This document shows positions 21,925-33,400 of a stretch of 64,000 nt of DNA, piece after piece (position 1 is the stretch's first letter; each line of letters opens with the position of its first letter). Source of the stretch: Anaspis maculata (lineage: Eukaryota > Arthropoda > Insecta > Coleoptera > Scraptiidae); contig OX421962.1 in the NCBI GenBank assembly GCA_949128115.1, positions 43,981,745 through 44,045,744 of the forward strand, given 5' to 3'. A model generated the notes under the pieces. The model saw only the letters and a program-made list of their open reading frames with translations, ran no database searches and was not told where the DNA came from. Both the position numbers and the translations under genes were made by a program.

Positions 21925-23838
21925 AAAATCAAATATGCAAAATTTGACGGCCTTGCAGAAAAATTATTATGTACGGCTTCCAGGTGGAATCTGAGGCCGT
22001 TTCATCATCCACACCGTTGAAGAAAACTTCAAGCTATATATTAGTACAGCAATAATCGTACTCATCGGGATAAAACATTGAAATAGGTAATGTTGAAAGT
22101 AATGGTACCTAAGTTGAAAAATAGCACTGCAAAAGTTTTGTTTTCATAAATGAATCAAGGAGATGCCGATTTATTGATGATCACACTGAAACTACTCTAT
22201 CCAATCCTATTAAATAATGCACGCATTATCACGCGCATACATGCCTGCATTTTTCAATAAGACTGGATAAAGCATAGTATTCTACTCACGGGTAATGGCT
22301 GTTACTCATTCGGATGCTTTACGACATTCGCCAAGGCTCGTGTCGGCAAACTGCATCCTCATGAGTAGGGAGCGGATTTATATGCGGTGAAAAAACTCGA
22401 AATATGCAGTTTATAATAAGTATGCGCTTAAAAAGTATCATAATATGCGGTAAAAATGTTCAAATTGAGCAATATATGCGAGTAAATATGTGATATAAGC
22501 TGCAAAAATAGTGTAAATTTCAACACTTACATGTGAATCCAACCATAACCAACTTTGACCATCAAAGTAAAAAAAAAAATTTGACGAAAATTTCGAGGAA
22601 AATTTACACTTATTTTTTACTTGGAATAGAAAAATCGTGATTTTCTAGCACATATTCTTAGAATGGCCAAAATAAAGACAAATATTCAGTTATATGCAAA
22701 AATATGGACTAAATATAGGGCTATATGCTATTATATGGACTATCAATTTGTATGCGGTAAAAAGTCAAAATATTAAATTATATGCGAAATAAAACTTGGT
22801 ATTTGGGTTACTTATAGATGGAAACGTCAAGATGCAAGTCGACAGTTGCATCCAACTTAGCGAATAGAACATCGATGGCGAAGAACAGCAACCTTCTATG
22901 TCACCGTTTGCAGAAATTCAGCAAGCTCCTATGTCAAAAAGGGGTACTTTTCAGGAGGAACAAAATTGTACTTTAAACGTGATATAGGTACTACATTTTC
23001 TCCCATTTTAGGTTGAAATAATAATCACTATACATTGAAGCGACATAATGGGATATATAATTTGATAATAGCCGCTTTCTTTCGACCAGGATCACGGATC
23101 ATGATCCGGAAATCAGCTCACGGGGTTGGTTGGCTATGTCACGTGCATCCAATCCAACCAATCCAGTCAGCGGATTTCCGAATCATGATCCGTGATCCTG
23201 ACCGAAACAAACCAGCTAATATTCACGAAATTTGGCTATTAAACGTGACATAGACGGTTTTGTTAGCAATATAGTGATAATTTTTGCAGAATAGAAGCTT
23301 TATAGCAGCTTTTTTGTCTGACATAGAAGGCTATTTTCCATTTTGTCGTTGAAATTTTGTGCCACAACTTTTCATCTTTGACATAGAAGGTTATTATCTT
23401 CTGCCTTGTCATCGTATTTTCTGCAAAAATCTTCTTTGTCTGACATAGGAGGTTGATGATTTACCGCAAATGGTGACATAGAAGGTTGCTGTTCTTCGCC
23501 ATCGACATGTAAAAAATTATAAAATCCGCTCTCTACTCATGAGTAAGAAGCCATCATTACCCGCTTGTTGAATAATATACTATTATAATCTATTTGTGGC
23601 CCAAAGAAAAAATATTTTTCAATTTGTTGACCAGACAAAGAAATTTTTTTTCCATAAGAAGAATGGAATTGACATAAGGAAAAATGCTATGATGGTAAAG
23701 AGCAAAGTTGTTTAAGTCCTGTACGGTAGATAGGGCGGTACTGAATGGTGCATGGTGAAAATTCTGACATCTTGAAATTTTGAGGGGCCCCCAGTCGCCC
23801 CCTAATGGATAAATTTTTGAGTGCTGTGGGTCAAAATA
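21925..23838 (-). repeat. foldback arm, right copy, split by an insertion
   Basis: 21925-22215 and 23590-23838 together match the reverse complement of 3004-3546. The 1.37-kb interruption contains the hAT-like element at 22366-23535 plus about 200 bp of flanking sequence with its own inverted word CGGGTAATGGC...GCCATCATTACCCG. Confidence 0.78.
22366..23535. mobile_element. hAT-like non-autonomous element, 1170 bp, TSD CTCATGAG
   Basis: Ends TAGGGAGCGGATTT (left) and AAATCCGCTCTCTA (right), with the 8-bp duplication CTCATGAG at 22358-22365 and 23536-23543. The left third repeats TATGCGGTAAAAA-like words. The right part (about 22870-23510) is a large palindrome: GGCGAAGAACAGCAACCTTC and TTCTATGTCACC repeat inverted, with an inner core GATCACGGATCATGATCCG / CGAATCATGATCCGTGATCC around 23150. 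No transposase reading frame. Confidence 0.85.
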
Positions 23839-24629
23839 AACAGATCAAAGATTGGAGTGGTCCACCCCAAAAACTCGCTCAGGTTCAAATGAGGATATCG
23901 TGACGAAAAATAAACCGATTTGAAGAAAGATGAGTGTTTTGACTCAGTGAATCTTTCATTATTCACCTTGAACCGACAAACTTTTGAAAAAAAAAGATTT
24001 TTCCATATTTTTTGAAACTTCAACAATTTTTTATCAGGTGTTTTTTGGGATAACCTATCAAATGTGATATATATTTATAATCAAGATGAAAAGCAGAATT
24101 GATTCCCATATTAAAATACAGGGTGTTCAATCTGAGAAAATTTTTCGATGTTACACCCTGTAAGCTAAATGTCGCAGGAAAATATAGTGAACAGATTCGA
24201 AACTTACGGAAAAAATGTGGAAGAATCGTTTCTATTTTTTTAATTATATTCAAGAGGAAGTCTCCAGGAAGGAGGTATATATACGTGAACACCCTGTACA
24301 AGAAACAGAAGACGGTAAAATGTGAAAAACCGTTTAAAGATGTTGCTGCGAGGTCTCCAAAAATATAGCTAGAAAAAATCTACAATAGTTTTTGAAAAAG
24401 TTACACACGCTTAAAAATGAACCACTTTGCACTCCTTTTGTAACCCTGTATATCATACAGTATATCAGTAAACACGATATCCAAATATGAAACTTGCAGT
24501 CAGAAGAACGCTTAAATCACTAACACTATCTTTTTTCAAATCAGTTCATTTTTCGTCACGATATCGATATCCTCATTAATTTGAACCTGAGCCAGTTTTT
24601 GGGGTGGATCAATCTTTGATCTGTTTACT
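23837..24629. repeat. foldback element with CAGGGTGT core, about 0.8 kb
   Basis: Arms 23837-23945 and 24530-24629: AACAGATCAAAGATTGG pairs with CAATCTTTGATCTGTT, and GGTTCAAATGAGGATATCG pairs with CGATATCCTCATTAATTTG. The core (24022-24275) recurs at 52817-53074. Inside it TACAGGGTGTTCA (24118) and TGAACACCCTGTA (about 24287) could be mariner-type ends on a TA target. Confidence 0.75.
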
Positions 24630-24699
24630 TGAAATTTTACGTAGTTTGCATTATGCCAAGCTTCATTGAAGTTTGCAGTATCACAAAACGAAGAATCAA

Positions 24700-25095
24700 A
24701 AAGCGTACCGCTGCAACTGTTAGAGAGAAAGATTGATAATAATTTGCAGGAAATTAATAACTTTGTCAGGAAGATTTGAATTTTCCGGGAAAACCTCGAA
24801 TATTATTCCAAATCATCCTATTGTAAAAATCGTCAACTATAGGACCTCACTTTACACTCCATCATTCAAGTCCTGTCTCGAAAACCCAGGCTGGTTCTAC
24901 ATTTTCAACCGGAAAATTCCCGGGAAATTGGAAAAAATGTTTGAGAGCCAGTTATCTCTTGTTTAAAAAAAATGGTAGAATGTTGACGGGATGAAAAAAT
25001 GGAAAATTTGCAACTCCAGAGAGGAAAACTCGAAAACTGTGGATCCATCCGATTTAAAAAGTTTTTCCCTCAAATATTAATTTAATCTTTTTCTC
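24700..25095 (+). repeat. dispersed repeat (copy 1)
   Basis: Matches the reverse complement of 49890-50275, with shared words AAAATTCCCGGGAAATTGG, CAAATCATCCTATTGTAAAA and ATCATTCAAGTCCTGTCTCG. Its last 100 bp also match 790-925. It has no open frame of note; the short one at 24733-24966 is not conserved in the other copy. Confidence 0.7.
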
Positions 25096-26370
25096 CAACT
25101 TCCATTTAAGTACTGCATGTTTGCACTTTGAATGAATATTTCTTGGGGCTCACCACACGTCGAAGTTTGCTCTGCATTTTTCTAAATTCACGGAATGTGC
25201 AGTCCCCAGAATGACAATTAGATAGCACAGCGTAGTTCAGGTGAAGATTTTATGTCATAGGGACACAAATTCTGATGTAGCCTGCCTTGTATCAAGATGA
25301 CATTAAACATAAACAAGTGAATATGCCCTCACGTGCGTGAGTCTCAATAGCGCATTTTCTTAGTGCCAGGTCTGTCATTGATAGGAATGAAGTCCAGCTT
25401 GAAAATTAAATGTTCATACGAGACAAGAGTAAGTTAAACGTTTCATGACAATCGTTCCACTAATTGGAAATTTCAGTATGGCGGCCAAGATGGCGGCCAA
25501 ATCATGAAATTCAGCTTGAAAATAAGAATGTTTATACAAGACAAGAGTAAGTTCCAAGTTCCATGAAAATCCCTCCATTAATAACAGATTTTAATATGGC
25601 GGCTAAGTCATGAAATTTAGTTTGAAAATAAGAATGATCATACGTGACAAGAGCCAGTTTCAAGTTCCATGAAAATCGTTCCACTAGCAAGAAATTTCAA
25701 TATGGCGAAAAATAAAAATGATCATTCAAGACAAGGGTAACTTCCAAGTTTCATGAAAATCGTTCCACTTATAGAGAATTTCAATATGGCGGCCAAGATG
25801 GCGGCGGAATCATAAAATTCAGTTTGAAAATAAGAAATAAGATTGATCATACAAGACAAGGGTAACTTTCAAGTTTGATGAAAATCGTTCGACTAATAAG
25901 AAATTTCAATATGGCGGCCAAGATGGCGGCGCAGCTATCAAATCCAATCTGCCCACTGGCCACCCACGAGGACCTGAGCTGAGCTCATTGGAGGAAATTT
26001 CAGGGCTCTAGATTCATTCCCCGAGGAGTTCAACTTCCTAGAAGTGCACAGGAAATATCTTCGTTTTGTGATAACAATAATGATAACTATGGATGTATAA
26101 GAAAAAATAATGCCCATTGGCCACCCCTGGGGACATGAGCTATCCATCGGAAGAAGTTCCAAGGCTCTAGCTTGATTCCCCGAGGAGGAGTTCAACATCT
26201 TGGAAGTGCCAGTAGATATCTGTTTTTTGATAATAGTAATGATAACTATGCATGAATAAAAAAATAATGCCTATTGGCCACCCTTGGGGACATCAGCTAT
26301 TTATCAAAAAAAGTTCTAAGGCTCTCTAGCTTTATTCCTCGAGGAGGAGTACAACTTCTTAATTTCTTCA

Positions 26371-26372
26371 CG

Positions 26373-26403
<31 letters not shown>

Positions 26404-26486
26404 GGACAGACGGACGGACGGATGGACAGACGGACAGACCGACAGGCGGACAGACGGACAGACGGACGGACAGACAGACAAACCGG
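26371..26486 (+). repeat. GACA/GACG tetranucleotide microsatellite
   Basis: An uninterrupted period-4 run of CAGA changes into CGGA variants. It lies inside the 25311-27640 foldback. The frames that read T-D-R-Q on plus and C-L-S-V on minus are artefacts of the repeat. Confidence 0.95.
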
Positions 26487-26624
26487 CCATATAAGCGTCA
26501 TTTTCTTATGAAATTGCGCTGAAAACCAGGGACACCAACAAAACCCAAATTTTGCATGGCAAGTTGTGTTTTTAGCGCACTTTCTTAAAAAAATGGGGAA
26601 AAGGCACTTTTAGCTTTACTTTGT

Positions 26625-26658
26625 CCATCCGTCCGTCCGTCCGTCTGTCCGTCCGTAC
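26625..26658 (+). repeat. CCGT tetranucleotide microsatellite
   Basis: Period-4 run of CCGT with one CTGT variant. It is the complement type of the GACG tract 150 bp to the left, so the two tracts are inverted relative to each other, as expected for the two sides of a foldback. Confidence 0.9.
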
Positions 26659-27707
26659 CCGGGATAACTCCTCAGGCAAAAAAGATATCGATGTTGATCA
26701 ATAGTACCTACACTATGTCTAGGATGTCAAGTTGACTTCTGGTTTTTTGTTATTCTACCGCCATCTTTGATCCGCCATTTTGAATTCCTCTAAAAGTGAT
26801 CCGATTGAAATGAAATTTGCAGGCAATGTAAACCACAACAAGATCTATCCAATTTTTGACAATTGATGCCCTGCCGCCATTTTGTATTCTCCATATTGAA
26901 CATGTTTCGAAGTGATAGAATTAGAAGAATTATGCTTCAACGAAAAGGGATATCGATGTGGTGAAAACGCCAATGAAATGCGTACGTGTCCACCATATAA
27001 AGTTGACCAATGATTTTTGTCATTTGGCTGCCATCTTTGATCCGCCATTTTGAATTTCTCTGAAAGTGGTCAGATTTGAGTGAAATTTGCAGGCGATGTG
27101 AATTTCAATTAGATTAATCCAATTTTCGACAATTGATGTCTCGCCGCCATCTTGTATTCTACATATTGAACATGTTTCAAAGTGATAGAACTAGGAGAAT
27201 TATGCCTCAACGAAAAGAGATATCGATGTGGTGTAAACGCCAATCGAATGCATACGTGTCTACAATATGAAGTTGACCAATTGTTTTTGTCACTTGGCCG
27301 CCATCTTCAATCCGCCGTTTTGAATTTCTCTGAAAGTGGTTCGATTTGAGTGAAATTCACAGGTGATGGCACAAATGATGCTCTGCCACCATCTTGGTCG
27401 CCATATTGAAATCTTTCATTGGTGGAACGATTTTCATGAAACTTGGAACTCACCCTTGTCTATAGTACGACCATTTCGATTTTCAAGCCAAACTTCATGA
27501 TTCTGACTCTATTTTGGCAGCCATATTGAAATTTCTGCCCAAATAACGGTAGAACCCTAAATAACATCTTGCGTTTACTAATCCTTCAAAAAAGAAGTGC
27601 GCTACTGAGCCTCATGCCCATGAGGCATATTCGCTTGTTTTTCTTAGCTTGGAATGGATTATATCGATGTTTTCTTGCGTGTGTCACGAGGTGTGTCATC
27701 ACCTATA

Positions 27708-29562
27708 CAGGGTGTCCCAAAAATACACCGACAACGTTCTAGGGCAGCTTCCTCTCATCAAAACAAGAAAAAAAGTTCCTATGAACATGGATCCGAAAAC
27801 GCTTCCTAAGGGAGCTACAGGTCCCTAAAGGTGGGACCCTGAAGATGGTGTTTATTTTATATTGCCGAAACCGTTCAAGAAAAATCAATCAAACTTGACA
27901 CATTTGATAACTTTCTTATGCCCAACAAAATTTGAATGCCTAACAAAAATGAAGCTGCTTTGAAATAGTTTTTTTTTCGCCTTGAATACTTACCGTAATT
28001 GAAAATCAGCATTACTGACCACGTTTTCATACATTCAAACTCAAATATCTCGTAAACGGTGCGCGTTCATCGAGGTTAAACAGAAAAATCTTTTTTTTGT
28101 AGAAAACTCCAATATTCCATAATTTCTTGTTAAATTTGATAACAATTTACATTTAAAAAAGTTAGGGTTATTTTTACCCCCACACCTCAGCCTGACCCAC
28201 CCCTGGTAAATTATTTTGGAAATAATCTTGTCTCATTTTGTTGGGCACAAGAAAGTTTGTGGATGTGTCAAGTTTGATTGATTTTTCTCGAACGGTTTCG
28301 GAGATATTAAATTAAAACCATCTTCAGGGTCCCACCTTTAGGGGCCTGTAGCCAGTGGCGGACTAAGAAGGGGGGGGGGGGGCGGTGGGGGCGGTCCGCC
28401 CTGGGTCTCGGGGCCTCAATCATCTGATGGGGCCCCCAATTTCTCTTATTTGTAAAGAATACTGCAAAAAAATTGGGATAAAATCCAAAAATTTCAATTT
28501 TTTCCCCCAATGATAATTTTTTTTGCATATTATAGGTGAGAAACATTGTTTTCCTATTTTTTCCATTTTAAAGTTACCTTGGCAGGCCCCATGACAACAG
28601 GTTCGGAAGCCTACGCACAGGCAATGGAGGTGTGTCTGTATTACGAAATCTCTGCGAATTATTTTTACTTTAGGCTTTAGGGGCCCCGGCCCCGGATATC
28701 AGAGTGCCAGCCTCGGTGCCAGGGGCCTCAAGACTTTTGAAATTTTTTATTTTATTATTTCTTTTCAAAATAGGGCAAAGACAAAACAACAAAATTATCT
28801 TGTCTGTGCGCTGCAGGTAGTAGAAATTCATATTATTCCTAATTTTGTATATACGAGTAGGTTTCAGCATCAAGTCAACAGTCCAAATCCAATTCAACAT
28901 CCAAAGCTGGAACCGAAAACTTCTTGTAGGTACTGGTAGTCAGTGGCATAGCCAAGGGGGGCGAAAGACCCCACCCCCCTACCTCCCAAGCGCCCAGGGC
29001 ACTTCATCCCACACTAAACCGATACAGAAAAAAATTATGGCGGAAATTTTACAAGAAGCGCAAAAATTTTCTGAAAAGAAGTTTGATTATCAAGTAATTT
29101 TGATGAAAACGTCAAAAACCGAAATCGCAAAACGTATGCAATTATCTTCAGCATCATTATTATTATGCCCAAAAAATTTCGCCTGCGACGCTATTTTTCC
29201 CTGACTTGCACCCTCGCCGTTGCCTTAACTTTGCCCACTCCGCCCTCAAATTTTGACTGCGCTGCTGTGTGTTTTATAGTCAATTACAACTCTTTTTTTT
29301 TTTTGTTTCTTAGGCTCTTGCTCAATTACGGCGGGGCAGGGCGGGCCAAAAAGTCTGCCGGCCCCCCTTCATATTCTCAACTTTCAATCCTTAGGGGCCT
29401 CATCTCACAATTCCGCCCAGGGCCCCCAATTCCCTTAGTCCGCCACTGCCTGTAGCTACCTTAGGAAGCGTTTTCGGACCCATGTTCATAGGAACTTTTT
29501 TTCTTGCTTTGATGAGAGGAAGCTGCCCTAGAACGTTGTCGGTGTATTTTCGGGACACCCTG
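27708..29562. mobile_element. foldback/mariner-type element with TA target site, interrupted by a hAT element
   Basis: Ends CAGGGTGTCCCAAAAATACA (27708) and the inverted GTATTTTCGGGACACCCTG (ending 29562), each flanked by TA, as for Tc1/mariner insertions. The left arm is 27708-27950. The right arm is 28215-28352 continued at 29449-29562 after the nested hAT. Paired words include AACGTTCTAGGGCAGCTTCC and CATCTTCAGGGTCCCACCTT. Without the insertion it is about 750 bp. No transposase. Confidence 0.85.
28353..29448. mobile_element. hAT-like non-autonomous element, 1096 bp, TSD CCTGTAGC
   Basis: Ends CAGTGGCGGACTAAG and CTTAGTCCGCCACTG, with the exact 8-bp duplication CCTGTAGC at 28345-28352 and 29449-29456. 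CAGTGGCGG is a typical hAT terminus. G-rich and C-rich subterminal tracts (for example a long G run near 28370) face each other. A second CAGTGGCATAGCCA word at 28941 may be the end of another, truncated copy. No transposase frame. Confidence 0.92.
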
Positions 29563-29564
29563 TA

Positions 29565-30416
29565 TACCTACTCCACCATGATCGAGACATTCTATGCGAC
29601 ATTCTTGATTCTAATTCATAAGAAATGCGCCAAAAAATTGAATTATAAACAGTTGGTAAACATAACTCACCTTGGACTCAACAGCATGACTCTTGAGCTT
29701 TTGGGCCCGGCTCTGGGCCTTGACCCCCTGCTTGTACTTTCTTCTTGCTCCTTATTCCTTGACATCTTGATCCAGGATCCACAATTCCACCATCTTGTTT
29801 GGTTATGCCCTCGGTTATGTCGAAGCATACGTGTTTCGTGTTTGCTCAAGGTTCTGTGCTCAAGGCCTGCCTCAGGCTCGAGAAAAGCGAGTTAGTGCAA
29901 GTTAGTGCTGTGATCGGTGTGACCAATAAACTCATTTCGTTCAATGGCTCGCTAGCTAATCCGGGGTTCAATGTGTGGTCTTTGCTCATTATTTTCTCGG
30001 TCATTGTTTTCTCCTAATAAAATGTTCCTCTGTTTACACCTCAACAGATTATGTCCCGACGCACAATGCACAGTAACGTATAATAAGTATAATGCTTTTG
30101 CGATTATAAAATCACATAAAATATAAATACTAATAGTAGTGTTGTGGTTCGTAGGTACTCAAGTAGTAGTGTGGGTGGTTGATGAATACTATAACATTTC
30201 GCAATAATGGGGTTTTGTTGATTCGCATTTGTGCATGTCGTAAACCGGGTGTGGAGCAGTGATCATCACGTAAAAGTGCCGTAAAATAATTTGCATGCAG
30301 GATTTAATGTTCTTTGGCGTATACAAAATGTGCGGCGAACGTGAGCCGTAACAAACAAACCGGGCGCCTATTTTATGATTGTGCGTTTGTGAATAATGGC
30401 GTTTCATGTTGGATCC
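29565..30416. other. gene-free stretch upstream of the signal-peptide exon
   Basis: Holds the upstream region of the gene that starts near 30450. Positions 29660-29950 are unusually G+C-rich, with a CTCGAGAAAAGCGAG word and AATAAACTCATTTCG, which could be a decayed LTR end. This is not secure. Confidence 0.35.
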
Positions 30417-30423
30417 TATATAA
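30417..30423 (+). promoter_or_regulatory. TATA box of the secreted-protein gene
   Basis: TATATAA about 74 bp before the ATG at 30491. Transcription would start about 25-32 bp downstream (near 30445-30452), leaving a 5' leader of about 40 nt. The spacing to a signal-peptide exon with a good splice donor makes this one of few convincing core promoters in the window. Confidence 0.6.
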
Positions 30424-30490
30424 GCCGGGTTATTGGGTCCTGCTCGTGTTTGGAGACAGCTTTATAGACGCGCGGCAAAATCTGCAGAGG

Positions 30491-33400
30491 ATGGTGATCA
30501 CGACTCTGCTGGTGGTCGTCACTGCGGTGGCCTCCATGACGTCCGCTTGGCCCATTTTCAATTTGGTGAGTTCATTTTTTTGCTGTGCCTTCAATACCTG
30601 ATGCACTTGCGTGTTCAATAAATGCCCTTGTTAATGGATAAATTGCCGGTTACATCAGCGGCATATTATTTACCATCAGTTTAGTACCCTCTACCACCTC
30701 GACCATAGGCTATAACTATAATAGCCCCCAAAAAGTTTCGGTGCCTTATATTTCTTATCTATATCTATATCTTTTATTTGCGATCAGAAATTCCCATCGA
30801 CTTGTCAAAGGGGTATACCTACGTCCTACTTCAACACTCGCTTCAGCACAACACAGAGTTCCTCCAAAGGTCACAAGATTTGCTAGATCGAGTCTAGAAT
30901 TCTAGGCAAGACCACACAGTATAGGTGCAGATACCTAGGTACCAATAATGTAGGTGAGGTAAAGGTATAGACCTGGTAGCTTTTGATCGTGATGTAGAAT
31001 GAATGTAGATGATCTACCTAACCTACTAAGATGTCGTTCAAGAGAGTTTGTTTATCTACGGCGACTACTAAAAAACAAGCACTTTTGGCGCTAGCTCATC
31101 GTGTTGGGCAAGCGAAGTCAGTCCATGGAACCGCACAGTGGGTCCGATTTCAACGTTTCTGGCCAAAACTAAATTAGGTGTTTCTTGAAGACTTGAGAAA
31201 ATTACATTGGTAAAACAAAGAACGAGGACACAACGTGAAGATAACAGCTTTTTGAACTGAGAAACTTCGATGTAGTCGTAGCGGTACACTGAATTATTCA
31301 TTCTGCACTTCTAACGATTTAGATTATTTCCGGACTACCGCACAGATGATCATTGGACCTATTCAAGCGTTTTGACCCGCAGCACCACCAAATTTGCCCC
31401 TTAGGAACGGAGGGGGGGGGGAATCTTCAGAAATTGAAGCTCCAGGTCTAGTATGGTCCAATGAAGACTCACAAAGGCAAGCGAGTAGTCATTTTCGAAT
31501 GATTTTTATTCGCTGATGTCGATTTTGACGTGAAAAATGTGTTGCACAGTCATTTGACAAAGATAATTGGTAATAATAAGAGATAAAGATGGAACTACTG
31601 AACTCTGTAGGAACTTGTTTTTTTTTTGTGATAATTACATGAAACTTGATACGGTTGTTCATAATTACTTACTTTCCAAATATAGAGGAAGCACCACGCG
31701 TTCCGATGGATGACGTCCCGACGCGATGTCAAAAAACATAGTGGTCGCCATTTCCAGAATAGTCGACATTATGTATTATAATCTCTTTGATTTCTTTTAT
31801 CAAACCATATGCTTTCGAGATCCAATAACATATTTCTGTCGATTTGGGGGAACGGTGGGCTATCAGTGGTAAACCAGGTGCCTGTTAGAGGGAACTGTGA
31901 GATTTCTTCACCCCCAAATTTTCGCGGTCAACATCTTCGGATAAAACTAACTATTTTGAAGTCTGTTCATACGAATATGTTATCTGCGACCAAATGAAAG
32001 AATCTCAGAAAGGTATTTTTGATTACTGGAAAAAAGTTATCATTAATATTAGGTACACAACACTTACAAACTAAACTATAAACTATTATTACGATTTATC
32101 GCCTGTTAATGTCGATGCCACCGTACTGAAAGAAAAAGAACTATTATTAGAATTAGACCGGACCAAATAATTGGTCCTTTATTGTTTGTTTATCTGTTTG
32201 TTTGTTTTTCTTCTTATTGGCATTTCTAGGGCATTTCTTATATCATAGGAGTAGTGTTGCTGTCAAGAGTTAGACTTTCTAGACTCTTGTCTTGAAAGGG
32301 CGTCAAGACTTAGACAAGATCTCTGTCAAGAAGACTGTCAAGATCGGCTGTCAAGATCAAGAGTCTTGATTAGACTCTTAAAAAGAAAAATTAAAAAAAA
32401 TCTGATATATTCTTCTCTGTTGACGGTTCTTATTGTCTACTGAATGTGTGATTTGCTTGGAGATTTCTCACAGAGTTTATTGACAACATAAAATAAGATA
32501 AATAAGGGTAAACGGTATGACAAATAACTATTCAAAACTATAATTATCCACTTGAAATAATAATGATTGCAATGAGTTCTTATAGTATTTTTCTTTTATT
32601 TGTTGAAACCAAAGTACCGAGATCACTACAGACGATATAAATAATCTCGTCTCAAAAGTCCCTATTTTTTTTCAGAACAAAATCTGGGAATTTGGGACAG
32701 GGTGTGTCTGATAAGCAGTCTACAAATCCATGAATATTTACTAGTTATGATTAAAAATCAGGAAAAACCAAACAACACAATGAATGAAGCATCTTTCTGT
32801 AAGTAAATATATTGTAAATTCAATATCAATATCAGCAGAAGATTTTCTGTTTGTGGTGGCAGTTCACTATAAATTAATCAATTTTGCATTAGAGAACAGG
32901 AAAGCGTTGCCAGAGAGATGCCATGTCGGATTCTGTTCATGTCTTGTGATTATAAATTATATTCACATGACATCTTCTTTAGACTCTGTATGTCTCTACT
33001 GTTTTTTTAGGTTCCCATGCGAAAGTTTCGTCCAAGTGCTCTTTTTTTCAAGGGTTGCTCCAACATCTTCATTTCTACTTCTCCAAAAAATAGCTGCGCC
33101 TTCTCAGATCGCAACTTCTAAGGAATTAGGTCGTTCGATAAGGCTTTTGGTCAATAGCTGCAAAACAAAGGGTTTCTTGTCAAAAAAAAAAAAAAAATTC
33201 AGCATGCTGCAACCAGATATCATTTCAATGTATCAAGGCAAATTATCGATAAAGCTGGTGTTCTTTTCACAACTTGAGTAAAGTGAGTCTTCTTGCCCGC
33301 GTCAGGTTGGCACAAGCGGGAACCTGACACAGGTCTGCAAACAATGGGTATACTTTTGACAAAAATATTGGACCACGTCCACACTACGACATCTGGGAAC

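Larger units (their letters stand above)
25311..27640. repeat. large composite foldback with internal tandem units, 2.3 kb
   Basis: Outer ends AAACAAGTGAATATGCC and GGCATATTCGCTTGTTT pair, followed inward by a palindromic word (CTCACGTGCGTGAG). Left interior (25375-25925): five to six units of about 110-130 bp, each with AATTTCAATATGGCGGCC and ATGAAAATCGTTCCACTA. Right interior (26757-27350): about 2.2 units of about 270 bp with GCCATCTTTGATCCGCCATT. At 27385-27540 the left unit returns inverted. Tetranucleotide tracts lie between (next two entries). The short frames here are not genes. A relative of the left unit lies at 56140-56420. Confidence 0.75.

Noticed and set aside
26274..26522. Thr-Asp-Arg-Gln-rich and Cys-Leu-Ser-Val-rich proteins
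   Set aside because: Translations of a tetranucleotide microsatellite on the two strands.
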